Shown here piece by piece: positions 21,021-30,043 of a stretch of 64,000 nucleotides of DNA (the first letter of the stretch is position 1; every line of letters begins with the position of its first letter). The DNA is from Streptomyces sp. NBC_00659 (GTDB taxonomy: Bacteria; Actinomycetota; Actinomycetes; Streptomycetales; Streptomycetaceae). Below the pieces are notes generated by a model, which was not told the DNA's origin, did not search any database, and saw only the letters and a program-made list of their open reading frames with translations. Location of the stretch: NCBI RefSeq assembly GCF_036226925.1, contig NZ_CP109031.1, positions 6,696,001 through 6,760,000 on the forward strand, given 5' to 3'. The position numbers and the translations under genes were made by a program.

Positions 21021-21062
21021 CGGGGCCGGCCTCTCCGGACATGTCCGGAGAGGCCGGCCCCG
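21021..21062 (+). terminator. Terminator between sipY and sipZ
   Basis: A perfect 20-bp inverted repeat (21021-21040 and 21043-21062) with AT at its centre, starting 16 bases after the sipY stop and followed by TCGTTTC. It ends the sipW-X-Y transcript and sets sipZ apart. Confidence 0.88.
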
Positions 21063-21153
21063 CTCGTTTCCCCGCACGGATCCGGTCCGCTCCGGCGATC
21101 GTGATCCAGCGGGGGCTGACCCCGCACCGTACCCCCGGGTAAGGTGCGGGCCC

Positions 21154-21927
21154 ATGGGTGGCGAGAGCGCAACACGTACGGCCCCGCGCAGCGGCGGCAC
21201 CGGCAAGGCCCCGGTGGGCAGCAAGACCGGACAGCGGTTGTCCGGGCTGGCTGTCGCACTCGGTCTGGTGCTGTTCCTCGGCGGATTCGCCTGGGCGGCG
21301 TTGGTCTACCGGCCGTACACCGTTCCCACGAGTTCGATGGCACCGACGATCAAGATCGGCGACCGGGTCCTGGCGCAGCGTGTCGACGGCAGCGAGGTCC
21401 GCCGCGGTGACGTCGTCGTCTTCGAGGACAAGACCTGGGTCACGGGCTCGTCCGTGGTCAAGCGCGTGGTCGCCGTCGGCGGCGACACCGTCGCCTGCTG
21501 CACCGACGGCAAGCTGACCGTCAACGGCAAGAAGATCGACGAATCGTATCTGCCCGAGGGAAGCCTCGCCGAGCTCACGGGCTTCCCGACCGTGAAGGTC
21601 CCCGAGGGACGGCTGTTCCTGCTGGGCGACGAGCGGCGCGGCTCCCTGGACTCCACCGCGCACCTCACGGACGCGGCCGGTGGCACCGTGGCGCGCGGCG
21701 CCGTCGAGGCCCGGGTGGAAGCCGTCGCCTGGCCGATGAACGGCATGCTCGCCCGCCCCGACGGCTTCAAGGAACTCGGTGCCCTGTCCCGGCCCGGACC
21801 GCTCCCCACGATGATCGCCCTGGTGATCGCGGGCGCCGTCCTCGTACTGGGCGGCGCGGCGTACGGGCCGGTCGCCAAGCTGGCCGGCCGTTCCCGCGCG
21901 CGCACGGAGTCCGCCGGTGCCCGCTGA
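21154..21927 (+). CDS. sipZ: Type I signal peptidase SipZ
   Basis: A 257-residue fourth signal peptidase. It has anchor LAVALGLVLFLGGFAWAALV, Ser in TVPTSSMAPTIKIGD, Lys in VVKRVVAVGGD, and a shortened box E (LLGDERRGSLDSTAH) in which the usual DHR is DER. A C-terminal segment (TMIALVIAGAVLVLGGAAYG) is a clear second anchor. The start is ATG 21154, after GTAAGGTGCGGG. It is followed by a NUDIX gene whose GTG overlaps its last 11 bases, matching the known arrangement in which sipZ heads a separate operon. Confidence 0.93.
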   Translation: MGGESATRTAPRSGGTGKAPVGSKTGQRLSGLAVALGLVLFLGGFAWAALVYRPYTVPTSSMAPTIKIGDRVLAQRVDGSEVRRGDVVVFEDKTWVTGSSVVKRVVAVGGDTVACCTDGKLTVNGKKIDESYLPEGSLAELTGFPTVKVPEGRLFLLGDERRGSLDSTAHLTDAAGGTVARGAVEARVEAVAWPMNGMLARPDGFKELGALSRPGPLPTMIALVIAGAVLVLGGAAYGPVAKLAGRSRARTESAGAR

Positions 21928-22441
21928 GGCGGCTGTTTCGGACGAGGGCCCCGGCCGGGACGGGCTGCGCAAGGTCGCCCGGGTCGTGCTGCTCGACCCG
22001 AGGGACCGCGTCCTGCTGCTGCACGGTCACGAGCCGGACGATCCCTCCGACGACTGGTGGTTCACGCCCGGCGGCGGCGTGGAGGGCGACGAGACCCGGG
22101 AGCAGGCGGCCCTGCGGGAACTCCTGGAGGAGACTGGGATCACCGAGGTCGAACTGGGCCCCGTGCTGTGGCGGCGGACCTGCTCGTTCCCGTTCGCGGG
22201 CAGGCGCTGGGACCAGGACGAGTGGTACTTCCTCGCCCGTACCACCCAGACCGCCACGGCGGCCACGGGCCTGACGGAGCTGGAGCGGCGCAGCGTCGCC
22301 GGATCGCGTTGGTGGACGTGCCGGGAACTGACCGAGGCACATGAGACGGTGTATCCGACCAAGCTCGCCGAGCTGCTGCGCAGGGTGCTCGACGAGGGGC
22401 CCCCGGCCACGCCCGAGGTCCTCGACACGGAAATCGTCTAG
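21917..22441 (+). CDS. NUDIX hydrolase
   Basis: A 174-residue hydrolase of nucleoside-diphosphate-linked compounds. The Nudix box is complete: GGGVEGDETREQAALRELLE followed by ETGI (about residues 52-75), matching GX5EX7REUXEEXGU. The preceding WWFTPGGG and the beta-strand VARVVLLDPRDRVLLL are typical. The start GTG 21917 overlaps sipZ. The substrate cannot be predicted; the link with sipZ is positional and long conserved in Streptomyces. Confidence 0.9.
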   Translation: MPAEAAVSDEGPGRDGLRKVARVVLLDPRDRVLLLHGHEPDDPSDDWWFTPGGGVEGDETREQAALRELLEETGITEVELGPVLWRRTCSFPFAGRRWDQDEWYFLARTTQTATAATGLTELERRSVAGSRWWTCRELTEAHETVYPTKLAELLRRVLDEGPPATPEVLDTEIV

Positions 22442-22496
22442 GGGCTCTCCGGGCTGGCGCACAATAGGGGAACGCACGGCTGAAGGGGAACATGCC

Positions 22497-22805
22497 ATGA
22501 GCGCCGAGGACCTCGAGAAGTACGAGACCGAGATGGAGCTGAAGCTCTATCGGGAGTATCGCGATGTCGTCGGTCTGTTCAAATATGTGATCGAGACCGA
22601 GCGGCGCTTCTATCTCACCAACGACTACGAGATGCAGGTGCACTCGGTCCAGGGTGAGGTGTTTTTCGAGGTGTCCATGGCGGATGCCTGGGTTTGGGAC
22701 ATGTATCGGCCCGCCCGCTTCGTGAAACAGGTGCGCGTCCTTACTTTCAAGGACGTGAACATCGAGGAGCTGAACAAGAACGATCTGGAGCTGCCGGGCG
22801 GCTGA
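22497..22805 (+). CDS. DUF2469 family protein
   Basis: A 102-residue acidic protein conserved across actinobacteria: it opens MSAEDLEKYETEMELKLYRE, and the middle has FKYVIETERRFYLTND and VFFEVSMADAWVWDMYRP. No catalytic motif is known to me. It starts at ATG 22497 with GGGGAA just upstream. It lies between the NUDIX gene and yraN, its usual position. Function unknown; the short conserved length suggests a structural or partner role. Confidence 0.9.
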   Translation: MSAEDLEKYETEMELKLYREYRDVVGLFKYVIETERRFYLTNDYEMQVHSVQGEVFFEVSMADAWVWDMYRPARFVKQVRVLTFKDVNIEELNKNDLELPGG

Positions 22806-23009
22806 GATCCGGGTGACGGAGATGCGGATGGGTGAGGTCCGGCGGCCGAGGTCGGGCCGGCCGGACCCAGGCCCGCCCGCCAAGGGTGAGCGGCGATCAC
22901 GGTGGTGACTCGTACGGGTGACGGGGTTCTCCACAGCCGCCCGCTCGTCCACCAAGATCCAACAGCTGGGTGACAAGGCCTCAGTGTCGGTGCCGGAGGT
23001 GGTGCCGAC

Positions 23010-23381
23010 ATGAAGACACCCGAGGCACGTAAGGCACTGGGAGCCTACGGCGAGGAACTGGCCGCACGACGGCTGACCGGGGCCGGAATGACGGTCCTGG
23101 CACGCAACTGGCGCTGCGGCAGGACCGGCGAGATCGACATCGTCGCCCGGGACGGCGACGCGCTGGTCGTCTGCGAGGTCAAGACCCGCGGGGCGGGGGC
23201 GTTCCAGCATCCGATGGACGCCGTCACACCGGCCAAGGCCCGCCGGCTGCGCGGTCTGGCCGAACGCTGGCTCCAGGAACACGGTGGAGCCCCGCCGGGT
23301 GGCGTCCGCATCGACCTGGTCGGCGTCCTGATCCCCGAACGCGGCGCGCCCGTGGTCGAGCACGCGCGGGGGGTGGCCTGA
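23010..23381 (+). CDS. yraN: UPF0102 protein YraN, endonuclease-like
   Basis: A 123-residue protein with the restriction-endonuclease-like fold: [15 protein letters not shown], then [21 protein letters not shown], which supplies the E-x(n)-D-x(n)-E-x-K catalytic pattern. It is thought to act in DNA processing, but no substrate has been established to my knowledge. ATG 23010; the gene abuts comM (one-base overlap of stop and start) and forms a yraN-comM-dprA operon. Confidence 0.93.
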   Translation: MKTPEARKALGAYGEELAARRLTGAGMTVLARNWRCGRTGEIDIVARDGDALVVCEVKTRGAGAFQHPMDAVTPAKARRLRGLAERWLQEHGGAPPGGVRIDLVGVLIPERGAPVVEHARGVA

Positions 23382-25006
23382 TGGGATTCGCGCGTACGTG
23401 TTCGGTCGCCCTGGTGGGCGTGGAGGGCGTCGTCGTCGAGGTCCAGGCCGACCTGGAGCCGGGCATCGCCGCCTTCACACTGGTCGGACTCCCCGACAAG
23501 AGTCTGACCGAGAGCCGGGACCGGGTCAGGGCGGCGGTGGTCAACTCCGGCGCGTCCTGGCCGCAGAAGAAACTGACGGTGGGGCTGAGCCCGGCCTCGG
23601 TGCCCAAGGGCGGTTCCGGCTTCGATCTCGCCGTGGCCTCGGCGGTGCTGGGCGCCTCCGAGCGGATCGACCCCCGCGTGCTCGCCGACATCGTGATGAT
23701 CGGGGAACTGGGGCTCGACGGCCGGGTGCGGCCGGTCCGCGGCATCCTCCCGGCCGTCCTCGCCGCGGCGGACGCCGGGTACGTACAGGTGGTGGTGCCG
23801 GAGTGCGCGGCGGCCGAGGCCTCACTCGTGCCGGGGGTCTCGGTGCTCGGGGTCCGCAGCCTGCGCCAGCTGATCGCGGTACTGGCGGACGAACCGGTGC
23901 CCGAGGAGGAGCCGGACGAGCGGGGCCGCCCGGACCCGCTGTCCGCCGGCCTGCGCCTGCCCGGCACGGGCGAGGCCACCGGCCTCTGCGGCATCGCCGT
24001 GCCGGAACACGACCGGGGCCACGACCTCGGCGACGTCGTCGGCCAGCTCTCGGCACGCACCGCGATGGAGGTGGCGGCGGCCGGCGGCCACCATGTCTTC
24101 CTCCAGGGGCCGCCCGGCGCGGGCAAGACGATGCTGGCCGAGCGGATGCCGCTGATCATGCCGCGCCTCACCCGGCAGGAATCCCTGGAGGTGACGGCGA
24201 TCCACTCCGTCGCGGGCCTGCTGCCGCCCGGCAAACCGATGGTGGACGTCGCGCCGTACTGCGCACCCCATCATTCCGCGACCATGCAGTCGCTCGTCGG
24301 CGGCGGCAAGGGGCTCGCACGGCCCGGAGCGGTGTCCCTGTCACATCGTGGCGTGCTCTTTCTGGACGAGGCACCGGAGTTCAGCGGCTTCGCGCTGGAC
24401 GCCCTGCGGCAGCCGCTGGAAGCGGGACACGTGGTGATCGCGCGCAGCGCCGGTGTCGTGAGGTTCCCCGCGAAGTTCCTGATGGTGCTGGCCGCCAACC
24501 CCTGCCCCTGCGGCCGCTTCAGCACGACGAACGACTTCTGCGAGTGTCCGCCCTCCGTCATCCGCCGCTATCAGGCGAGGCTCTCCGGGCCGCTGCTCGA
24601 CCGGGTCGACCTGCGCGTGGACGTCGAACCGGTCAGCCGGGCCGAACTCACCGCGCGCGGGGCGCGGGGCGAGTCGACGAAGACGGTCGCGGACCGGGTC
24701 CTCGCCGGCCGTGAACGGGCCGCCGAGCGCCTGAAGGGGACCCCCTGGCACACCAACAGCGAGGTGCCGGGGCGCGAGCTGCGCGGACGCTGGCAGGCGC
24801 GGGCGGGAGCGATGGACGAGGCCGAGCGGGGCCTGGAGCGCGGGCTGCTGACGGCTCGTGGCCTGGACCGGGTGCTCCGGGTCGCCTGGACGGTCGCGGA
24901 CCTGTCCGGACACGACCGGCCCGACGCCGGGGACGTCGCCCTGGCCCTCCAGCTGCGCACCGGCATCCCGCGCGGTGTGCCGATGGCGATCGGCTCGCCG
25001 GCATGA
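23381..25006 (+). CDS. comM: ComM/YifB-family AAA+ ATPase (Mg chelatase-like)
   Basis: A 541-residue ATPase. The N-terminal Lon-substrate-like domain has TLVGLPDKSLTESRDRVRAA and LSPASVPKGGSGFDLAVA. The AAA+ core has Walker A GPPGAGKTML, Walker B GVLFLDEAPEF and Cys-rich PCPCGRF, followed by the Mg-chelatase C-terminal lid. ComM is a hexameric branch-migration helicase assisting integration of transformed DNA in competent bacteria. The role in Streptomyces is not established; it may serve recombination. It overlaps dprA by four bases. Confidence 0.95.
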   Translation: MGFARTCSVALVGVEGVVVEVQADLEPGIAAFTLVGLPDKSLTESRDRVRAAVVNSGASWPQKKLTVGLSPASVPKGGSGFDLAVASAVLGASERIDPRVLADIVMIGELGLDGRVRPVRGILPAVLAAADAGYVQVVVPECAAAEASLVPGVSVLGVRSLRQLIAVLADEPVPEEEPDERGRPDPLSAGLRLPGTGEATGLCGIAVPEHDRGHDLGDVVGQLSARTAMEVAAAGGHHVFLQGPPGAGKTMLAERMPLIMPRLTRQESLEVTAIHSVAGLLPPGKPMVDVAPYCAPHHSATMQSLVGGGKGLARPGAVSLSHRGVLFLDEAPEFSGFALDALRQPLEAGHVVIARSAGVVRFPAKFLMVLAANPCPCGRFSTTNDFCECPPSVIRRYQARLSGPLLDRVDLRVDVEPVSRAELTARGARGESTKTVADRVLAGRERAAERLKGTPWHTNSEVPGRELRGRWQARAGAMDEAERGLERGLLTARGLDRVLRVAWTVADLSGHDRPDAGDVALALQLRTGIPRGVPMAIGSPA

Positions 25007-26148
25007 CAGCCGTCGAACGCGAGGCCCGCGTCACGCTGTCCCGGGTCGTCGAACCGGGTGACGAGGTCTGCGGCCGCTGGATCCGGGAGGTCGGGGCCCC
25101 GGAAGCGGTCCGGTGGCTGTACGGGAACCTGGGACAGCCACGGGGAATGACCGACAGAAGGTGGGCCGGGCTGCGGGCCAGGGCCGCGCGGGCCGCCCCG
25201 GAGCGCGACCTCGCCCTCGCCCGGGGCGCCGGGGTGAGGTTCGTCTGTCCCGGTGAATCCGAATGGCCCGCGCAGCTCGACGACCTGGGGGACGCCCGGC
25301 CCGTCGGACTGTGGGTGCGCGGGCCGGCCGGTCTGCGGTTGTGGGCCCTGAGATCGGTGGCCGTCGTCGGCGCCCGTGCCTGTACGGAGTACGGCGCGCA
25401 CATGGCCGCCACCCTCGGCGCCGGTCTTGCGGAGCGGGGCTGGGTGGTGGTGTCCGGCGGCGCCTACGGCATCGACGGCGCCGCGCACCGCGGCGCCCTC
25501 GGGGCGGGCGGGGCCACGGTCGCGGTGCTCGCCTGCGGCGTCGACCGGCCCTATCCGCGCGGACACACCCAGCTGATCACCAGAATCGCGGAACAGGGTC
25601 TCGTCGTGGGGGAGCTGCCGCCGGGCGAGCACCCGACGCAGAGCAGATTCATCCTTCGCAACCGGGTCATCGCGGCGCTCACCCGGGGCACCGTGGTCGT
25701 CGAGGCGGCGTACCGCAGCGGAGCGCTCGTCACCGCCCGCGCCGCACAGCGGCTGGGCCGGTTCACGATGGGCGTGCCGGGTCCCGTCACCAGCGCGCTG
25801 TCGGCCGGGGTGCACGAAATGCTGCGCGGGGAGGCCGTCCTGGTGTCCGACGCCGCGGAAGTCGCCGAACTGGTGGGCGACATGGGGGAGCTGGCTCCGG
25901 ACCGGCGTGGTCCCGTACTGCCGCGCGACCTGCTGCCCCCGGACGCGGTGCGTGTCCTGGCCGCTCTGCCGGCGCGGGATCCGGCCGGGACCGAGGAGAT
26001 CGCCCGGCGGGCGGCGACCAGTACGGACGACGCGGTCGGGAGACTGTACGAACTCCGAGCACTTGGATTCGTCGAACGACACGGCGACGGCTGGAAGTTG
26101 ACACGCCAGGCGACGGCCTCCGGCGGAGGTGATCGGGAGGGATGCTGA
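25003..26148 (+). CDS. dprA: DNA processing protein DprA
   Basis: A 381-residue single-strand DNA-binding protein that loads RecA. The N-terminal helical region is followed by the Rossmann fold with [29 protein letters not shown] and the RNR motif [22 protein letters not shown]. The C-terminal winged helix (DML1-like) is seen in [19 protein letters not shown] through [17 protein letters not shown]. It is last of yraN-comM-dprA, with a 271-base gap to whiG. Confidence 0.95.
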   Translation: MTAVEREARVTLSRVVEPGDEVCGRWIREVGAPEAVRWLYGNLGQPRGMTDRRWAGLRARAARAAPERDLALARGAGVRFVCPGESEWPAQLDDLGDARPVGLWVRGPAGLRLWALRSVAVVGARACTEYGAHMAATLGAGLAERGWVVVSGGAYGIDGAAHRGALGAGGATVAVLACGVDRPYPRGHTQLITRIAEQGLVVGELPPGEHPTQSRFILRNRVIAALTRGTVVVEAAYRSGALVTARAAQRLGRFTMGVPGPVTSALSAGVHEMLRGEAVLVSDAAEVAELVGDMGELAPDRRGPVLPRDLLPPDAVRVLAALPARDPAGTEEIARRAATSTDDAVGRLYELRALGFVERHGDGWKLTRQATASGGGDREGC

Positions 26149-26419
26149 CCGAGCGTGTTCGGCCGTCCGGGGGAATGCCGACACGCCTGGGAATCCTCGC
26201 AGTTGGCGGCCCCTGACGGTCACGCAGGGCGACCGCCGTGACTCCGGGGGACGTCCCGGGGAAAGGTTTCGCGTGCGGGTGACAGCCTGCCCTTCGCGCA
26301 CTGCGACAGCCCAGTCACGCTACGCTCACAAGAATCCGAAGCAGGCACGCGATCTCGGCACGGCGCCGACAGGACACCCAGGTCATCCCAGTTCACGGCA
26401 GAACGGCACAAGGCGACGA

Positions 26420-27262
26420 ATGCCCCAGCACACCTCCGGGTCCGACCGGACGGCGATCCCGCCAGCCGCCCGCGACGGCGGCAGCGTGCGCCCGCCCGCG
26501 CCCTCGACACTCGACGAGCTGTGGCGGTCGTACAAGTCGACCGGTGACGAGCGGCTGCGGGAACAGCTGATCCTGCACTACTCGCCGCTGGTGAAGTACG
26601 TCGCGGGCCGGGTCAGCGTGGGCCTGCCGGCCAATGTCGAGCAGGCCGACTTCGTCTCGTCGGGGGTGTTCGGGCTGATCGACGCGATCGAGAAGTTCGA
26701 CATCGAGCGGGAGATCAAGTTCGAGACGTACGCGATCACCCGCATCCGCGGGGCGATGATCGACGAACTGCGGGCGCTGGACTGGATCCCGCGGTCGGTG
26801 CGTCAGAAGGCGCGCAATGTGGAGCGCGCCTACGCGACGCTGGAGGCGCGGCTGCGGCGCACCCCCTCCGAGGGTGAGGTCGCCGCCGAGATGGGCATCG
26901 GTGTGGAGGAACTCCACGCGGTGTTCAGCCAGTTGTCGCTGGCCAACGTGGTCGCTCTGGAGGAGCTGCTGCATGCCGGCGGCGAGGGCGGCGACCGGCT
27001 GAGCCTGATGGACACCCTGGAGGACACCGCCGCCGACAACCCGGTCGAGGTGGCCGAGGACCGGGAGCTGCGGAGGCTGCTGGCACGGGCGATCAACACG
27101 TTGCCCGACCGGGAGAAGACCGTGGTCACGCTGTACTACTACGAAGGGCTCACGCTCGCGGAGATCGGCAATGTGCTCGGGGTGACCGAGAGCCGGGTGA
27201 GCCAGATCCACACCAAGTCGGTGCTTCAGCTGCGCGCCAAGCTGGCCAGTTTCGGACGCTGA
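26420..27262 (+). CDS. whiG: Sporulation sigma factor WhiG
   Basis: A 280-residue sigma factor of the FliA class that commits aerial hyphae to sporulation. Region 2 is seen in [20 protein letters not shown] and [20 protein letters not shown]. Region 3 lies around [20 protein letters not shown]. Region 4 contains [19 protein letters not shown] and its helix-turn-helix [22 protein letters not shown] 26420 gives exactly the 280 residues known for S. coelicolor WhiG. In Streptomyces its activity is held by the anti-sigma factor RsiG with c-di-GMP. The frame is open far upstream, but that sequence is the promoter region. Confidence 0.97.
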   Translation: MPQHTSGSDRTAIPPAARDGGSVRPPAPSTLDELWRSYKSTGDERLREQLILHYSPLVKYVAGRVSVGLPANVEQADFVSSGVFGLIDAIEKFDIEREIKFETYAITRIRGAMIDELRALDWIPRSVRQKARNVERAYATLEARLRRTPSEGEVAAEMGIGVEELHAVFSQLSLANVVALEELLHAGGEGGDRLSLMDTLEDTAADNPVEVAEDRELRRLLARAINTLPDREKTVVTLYYYEGLTLAEIGNVLGVTESRVSQIHTKSVLQLRAKLASFGR

Positions 27263-27393
27263 GCCGGGCCGTGCCGTGATGCCGGGCGGTGCCGCCCGGC
27301 CGTCCTGGCGGCGGGCCCGTAGTGGCGGACGCCATCGGGGCGGCTCGGCGGAGTGGTTCCCGTCGGCGGCACCGCGTCCGTACAGTGGTTGAC

Positions 27394-27975
27394 GTGCCAA
27401 GGATTCGAGCGGCCTCCGTGGCCGAGCACCGGTCGATGCAGCGAGCCGCCCTGCTGGACGCGGCGCGATCCCTGTTGTCCGAGGGCGGGACGGAGTCGCT
27501 GACCTTCCCCGCGCTCGCCGAGCGCACGGGGCTCGCGCGTTCCTCCGTGTACGAGTACTTCCGGTCCAGAGCGGCCGTCGTCGAGGAACTGTGCGAGGTC
27601 GACTTCCCCGTCTGGGCGGCCGAGGTCTCCGCCGCGATGGCCGCGGCGGACGGCCCCGAGGCCACGGTCGAGGCCTATGTGCGCCGGCAGCTGGCCCTGG
27701 TCGGGGACCGGCGGCACCGCGCCGTGGTCGCCATCTCCGCCAGCGAACTCGACGCGGGTGCCCGGGAAAAGATCAGGGCCGCGCACGGCGGGCTGGTCAC
27801 GATGATCGGTGAGGCGCTCACGGAGATGGGGCACGCCGAGCCGCGGCTGGCCGCGATGCTCCTCCAGGGCGTGGTGGACGCCGCGGTGCGCCGTATCGAG
27901 CTGGGCGCCGCCGAGGACCCCTCCGCGATCACGGAGGCGGCCGTGACGATGGCCCTCCGGGGCGTCCGGGGCTGA
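27394..27975 (+). CDS. TetR/AcrR-family transcriptional regulator
   Basis: A 193-residue regulator. The helix-turn-helix is at residues 10-60 (LLDAARSLLSEGGTESLTFP followed by ALAERTGLARSSVYEYF). The C-terminal ligand domain has no recognisable effector signature. GTG 27394 is the likely start. It lies eight bases after TACAGT (27381-27386), so the message may be leaderless. The gene sits between whiG and the M23 gene, both conserved neighbours. Target unknown; autoregulation is common in the family. Confidence 0.9.
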   Translation: MPRIRAASVAEHRSMQRAALLDAARSLLSEGGTESLTFPALAERTGLARSSVYEYFRSRAAVVEELCEVDFPVWAAEVSAAMAAADGPEATVEAYVRRQLALVGDRRHRAVVAISASELDAGAREKIRAAHGGLVTMIGEALTEMGHAEPRLAAMLLQGVVDAAVRRIELGAAEDPSAITEAAVTMALRGVRG

Positions 27976-28045
27976 CCCCCGCCGTCCCCCGGGATCAGGG
28001 CTGAACCCGGCTGTCCTCCCGGGATCAGGGCTGAGCCCCGCCGTC
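27969..28045. repeat. Tandem 29-30-bp repeat at the 3' end of the TetR gene
   Basis: Copies at 27969-27997, 27998-28027 and a partial third at 28028-28045, each starting GGGCTGA and (first two) ending CCCGGGATCA. The TetR stop codon lies in the first copy. Confidence 0.75.
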
Positions 28046-28133
28046 ACGGGCCGGGGTGACTCGCCCGCTGGACCGCCTCCCCGCCTTCCCGCTCCCTGCA
28101 ACCTCGCCCCCTGCCTGGTCGGTGTCCGGCCGG

Positions 28134-28763
28134 TCAGGGACGGGTGTCGGGGGTGTCGAGCGGCAGCAGGCGGGACGGGCCCGTGCCCAGGAGCCACGGG
28201 GGGAGCAGCGACAGCGGGTTCAGATAGGCCGTGCCTCTGCGCAGGCCCCAGTGCAGACAGGGTGTCGGCCCGCAGTGTGTGTCCGGTGTTTCCAGGGTGC
28301 CGAGCACCTGGCCCGCGAGGACCTCGTCGCCCTTGCGCACCGAGGCCCGCACCGGTCCGTACGTCGTCCGCAGCGGCGGTGCCCCCGTACCCGGCAGCTC
28401 CACCGAGACGGCCCCGCGACCCGCGACCCGGCCCGCGAAGGACACCCGGCCGGACGCGACGGCCCGTACCTCGGCGCCGGGCCCGGCCGCCAGGTCGACC
28501 CCGCGATGCCCCCGCGAGTAGGCCGTCTCCGGCGGTTCCCAGCCCCGTACGACGAACGGCCGGACGCCCACCGGCCAGGCGCGGGCGAGCGTGGGCACCG
28601 AGGGGTCGGCCGTCGGCGGGGAGGCCGGGACCCTCGGCCCGGGGCCGGTCCCGGGAGCCGGCGCCGACGCACCCAGGACGGTCACCGCCAGGCACAGCAG
28701 GAGCCACGCACGCACACATCGCTTCACTCGCATGCAGGAACCGTCCCGCACCGAGCGGATCAT
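28134..28763 (-). CDS. M23-like (LytM) secreted protein with altered active site
   Basis: A 209-residue protein with a signal peptide (CVRAWLLLCLAVTVLGASA) and a peptidase M23 fold. RGHRGVDLAAGPGAEVRAV supplies two zinc ligands (His, Asp), and VSFAGRVAGRGAVSVEL is the typical barrel. The usual closing P-H-x-H-F motif reads PCLHWGL: the second His (zinc ligand) is present but the catalytic first His is Cys. It may therefore bind rather than cut peptidoglycan, as in EnvC-like proteins. ATG 28763 was used; an alternative ATG is at 28733. It is divergent from rpsB and convergent with the TetR gene. Confidence 0.88.
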   Translation of the reverse strand: MIRSVRDGSCMRVKRCVRAWLLLCLAVTVLGASAPAPGTGPGPRVPASPPTADPSVPTLARAWPVGVRPFVVRGWEPPETAYSRGHRGVDLAAGPGAEVRAVASGRVSFAGRVAGRGAVSVELPGTGAPPLRTTYGPVRASVRKGDEVLAGQVLGTLETPDTHCGPTPCLHWGLRRGTAYLNPLSLLPPWLLGTGPSRLLPLDTPDTRP

Positions 28764-29002
28764 GGCCGGGATCTGTGGAGTACCGACCGGTTGTGGACAG
28801 CGGCGTCACCTGCCCCCTCTCGGGTCCCGTACACTTCTGATGGCGATTCGGGTCACCGAGTCGACTTCGCACGCCCCGGCACCTGGTCGTCACAGATCGG
28901 TGTCAGCGCCTCTCGGTCCTTTGTGGCAAGGCGCATCGCGGGCGTCAGGCGCGTGTGCCGTCCGGCATACGCGGTACAACCGAGAACACTAGGAGAACGG
29001 CC

Positions 29003-29947
29003 ATGGCCGTCGTCACGATGCGGGAGCTGCTGGAAAGCGGCGTCCACTTCGGTCACCAGACCCGTCGCTGGAACCCGAAGATGAAGCGCTTCATCTTCAC
29101 CGAGCGCAACGGCATCTACATCATCGACCTGCTCCAGTCGCTGTCGTACATCGACCGCGCCTACGAGTTCGTCAAGGAGACCGTCGCCCACGGCGGCACG
29201 GTCATGTTCGTCGGCACGAAGAAGCAGGCGCAGGAGGCCATCGCGGAGCAGGCCACCCGCGTCGGCATGCCCTACGTCAACCAGCGCTGGCTGGGCGGCA
29301 TGCTCACCAACTTCTCCACCGTCTACAAGCGTCTGCAGCGCCTCAAGGAGCTCGAGCAGATCGACTTCGAGGACGTCGCGGCCTCGGGTCTCACCAAGAA
29401 GGAGCTTCTCGTGCTCTCGCGCGAGAAGGCCAAGCTGGAGAAGACCCTCGGTGGTATCCGCGAGATGCAGAAGGTGCCCAGCGCCGTCTGGATCGTGGAC
29501 ACCAAGAAGGAGCACATCGCGGTCGGCGAGGCCCGGAAGCTCAACATCCCGGTCGTCGCCATCCTCGACACCAACTGTGACCCGGACGAGGTCGACTACA
29601 AGATCCCGGGCAACGACGACGCGATCCGCTCCGTCACCCTGCTCACCCGCGTGATCGCCGACGCTGTCGCCGAGGGCCTCATCTCCCGCTCCGGCGCCGG
29701 CAAGGCCGCGGGCGACAAGGCCGCGGGCGAGCCGCTCGCCGCGTGGGAGCGCGACCTGCTCGAGGGCGAGAAGAAGGCCGACGACGCCGAGGTCCAGACC
29801 TCCGCCGAGACGGAGAAGGTCGCCGACGCCGAGCAGGCCGAGGCCCCCGCCGAGGCTGAGGCCGTCGAGGCCCCCGCCGCCGAGGCCGAGGTTGCTGCCG
29901 AGGCGCCCGTCGCCGAGGCCCCCGCCGCGGACGCCGAGCAGGCCTGA
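29003..29947 (+). CDS. rpsB: 30S ribosomal protein S2
   Basis: A 314-residue protein; the S2 core is evident from [20 protein letters not shown] through [19 protein letters not shown] and [16 protein letters not shown]. The last 70 residues are an Ala/Glu-rich tail usual in actinobacteria. ATG 29003 follows AGGAGAACGGCC. The leader of over 150 bases, in which a -10-like TACACT lies at 28830-28835, may carry S2 autoregulatory structure. tsf follows after an attenuator-like hairpin. Confidence 0.98.
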   Translation: MAVVTMRELLESGVHFGHQTRRWNPKMKRFIFTERNGIYIIDLLQSLSYIDRAYEFVKETVAHGGTVMFVGTKKQAQEAIAEQATRVGMPYVNQRWLGGMLTNFSTVYKRLQRLKELEQIDFEDVAASGLTKKELLVLSREKAKLEKTLGGIREMQKVPSAVWIVDTKKEHIAVGEARKLNIPVVAILDTNCDPDEVDYKIPGNDDAIRSVTLLTRVIADAVAEGLISRSGAGKAAGDKAAGEPLAAWERDLLEGEKKADDAEVQTSAETEKVADAEQAEAPAEAEAVEAPAAEAEVAAEAPVAEAPAADAEQA

Positions 29948-29970
29948 CCCCTCACCCTTTCGGGTTTGTG

Positions 29971-30001
29971 AACGGCGGGGGCCCACAAAGCCCCCGCCGT
30001 T
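29971..30001 (+). terminator. Attenuator/terminator between rpsB and tsf
   Basis: AACGGCGGGGG (29971-29981) pairs perfectly with CCCCCGCCGTT (29991-30001) around a nine-base loop, followed by TGT. It is placed 24 bases after the rpsB stop, where partial termination would set the S2:EF-Ts ratio. Confidence 0.8.
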
Positions 30002-30043
30002 TGTCCCGTAGATCTTCAGACTTCGAGAGAGACTCCAGGAATC

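Noticed and set aside
26129..26419. An N-terminal extension of whiG into the end of dprA
   Set aside because: ATG 26420 gives the exact known length of WhiG; the extra residues are unlike sigma factors.
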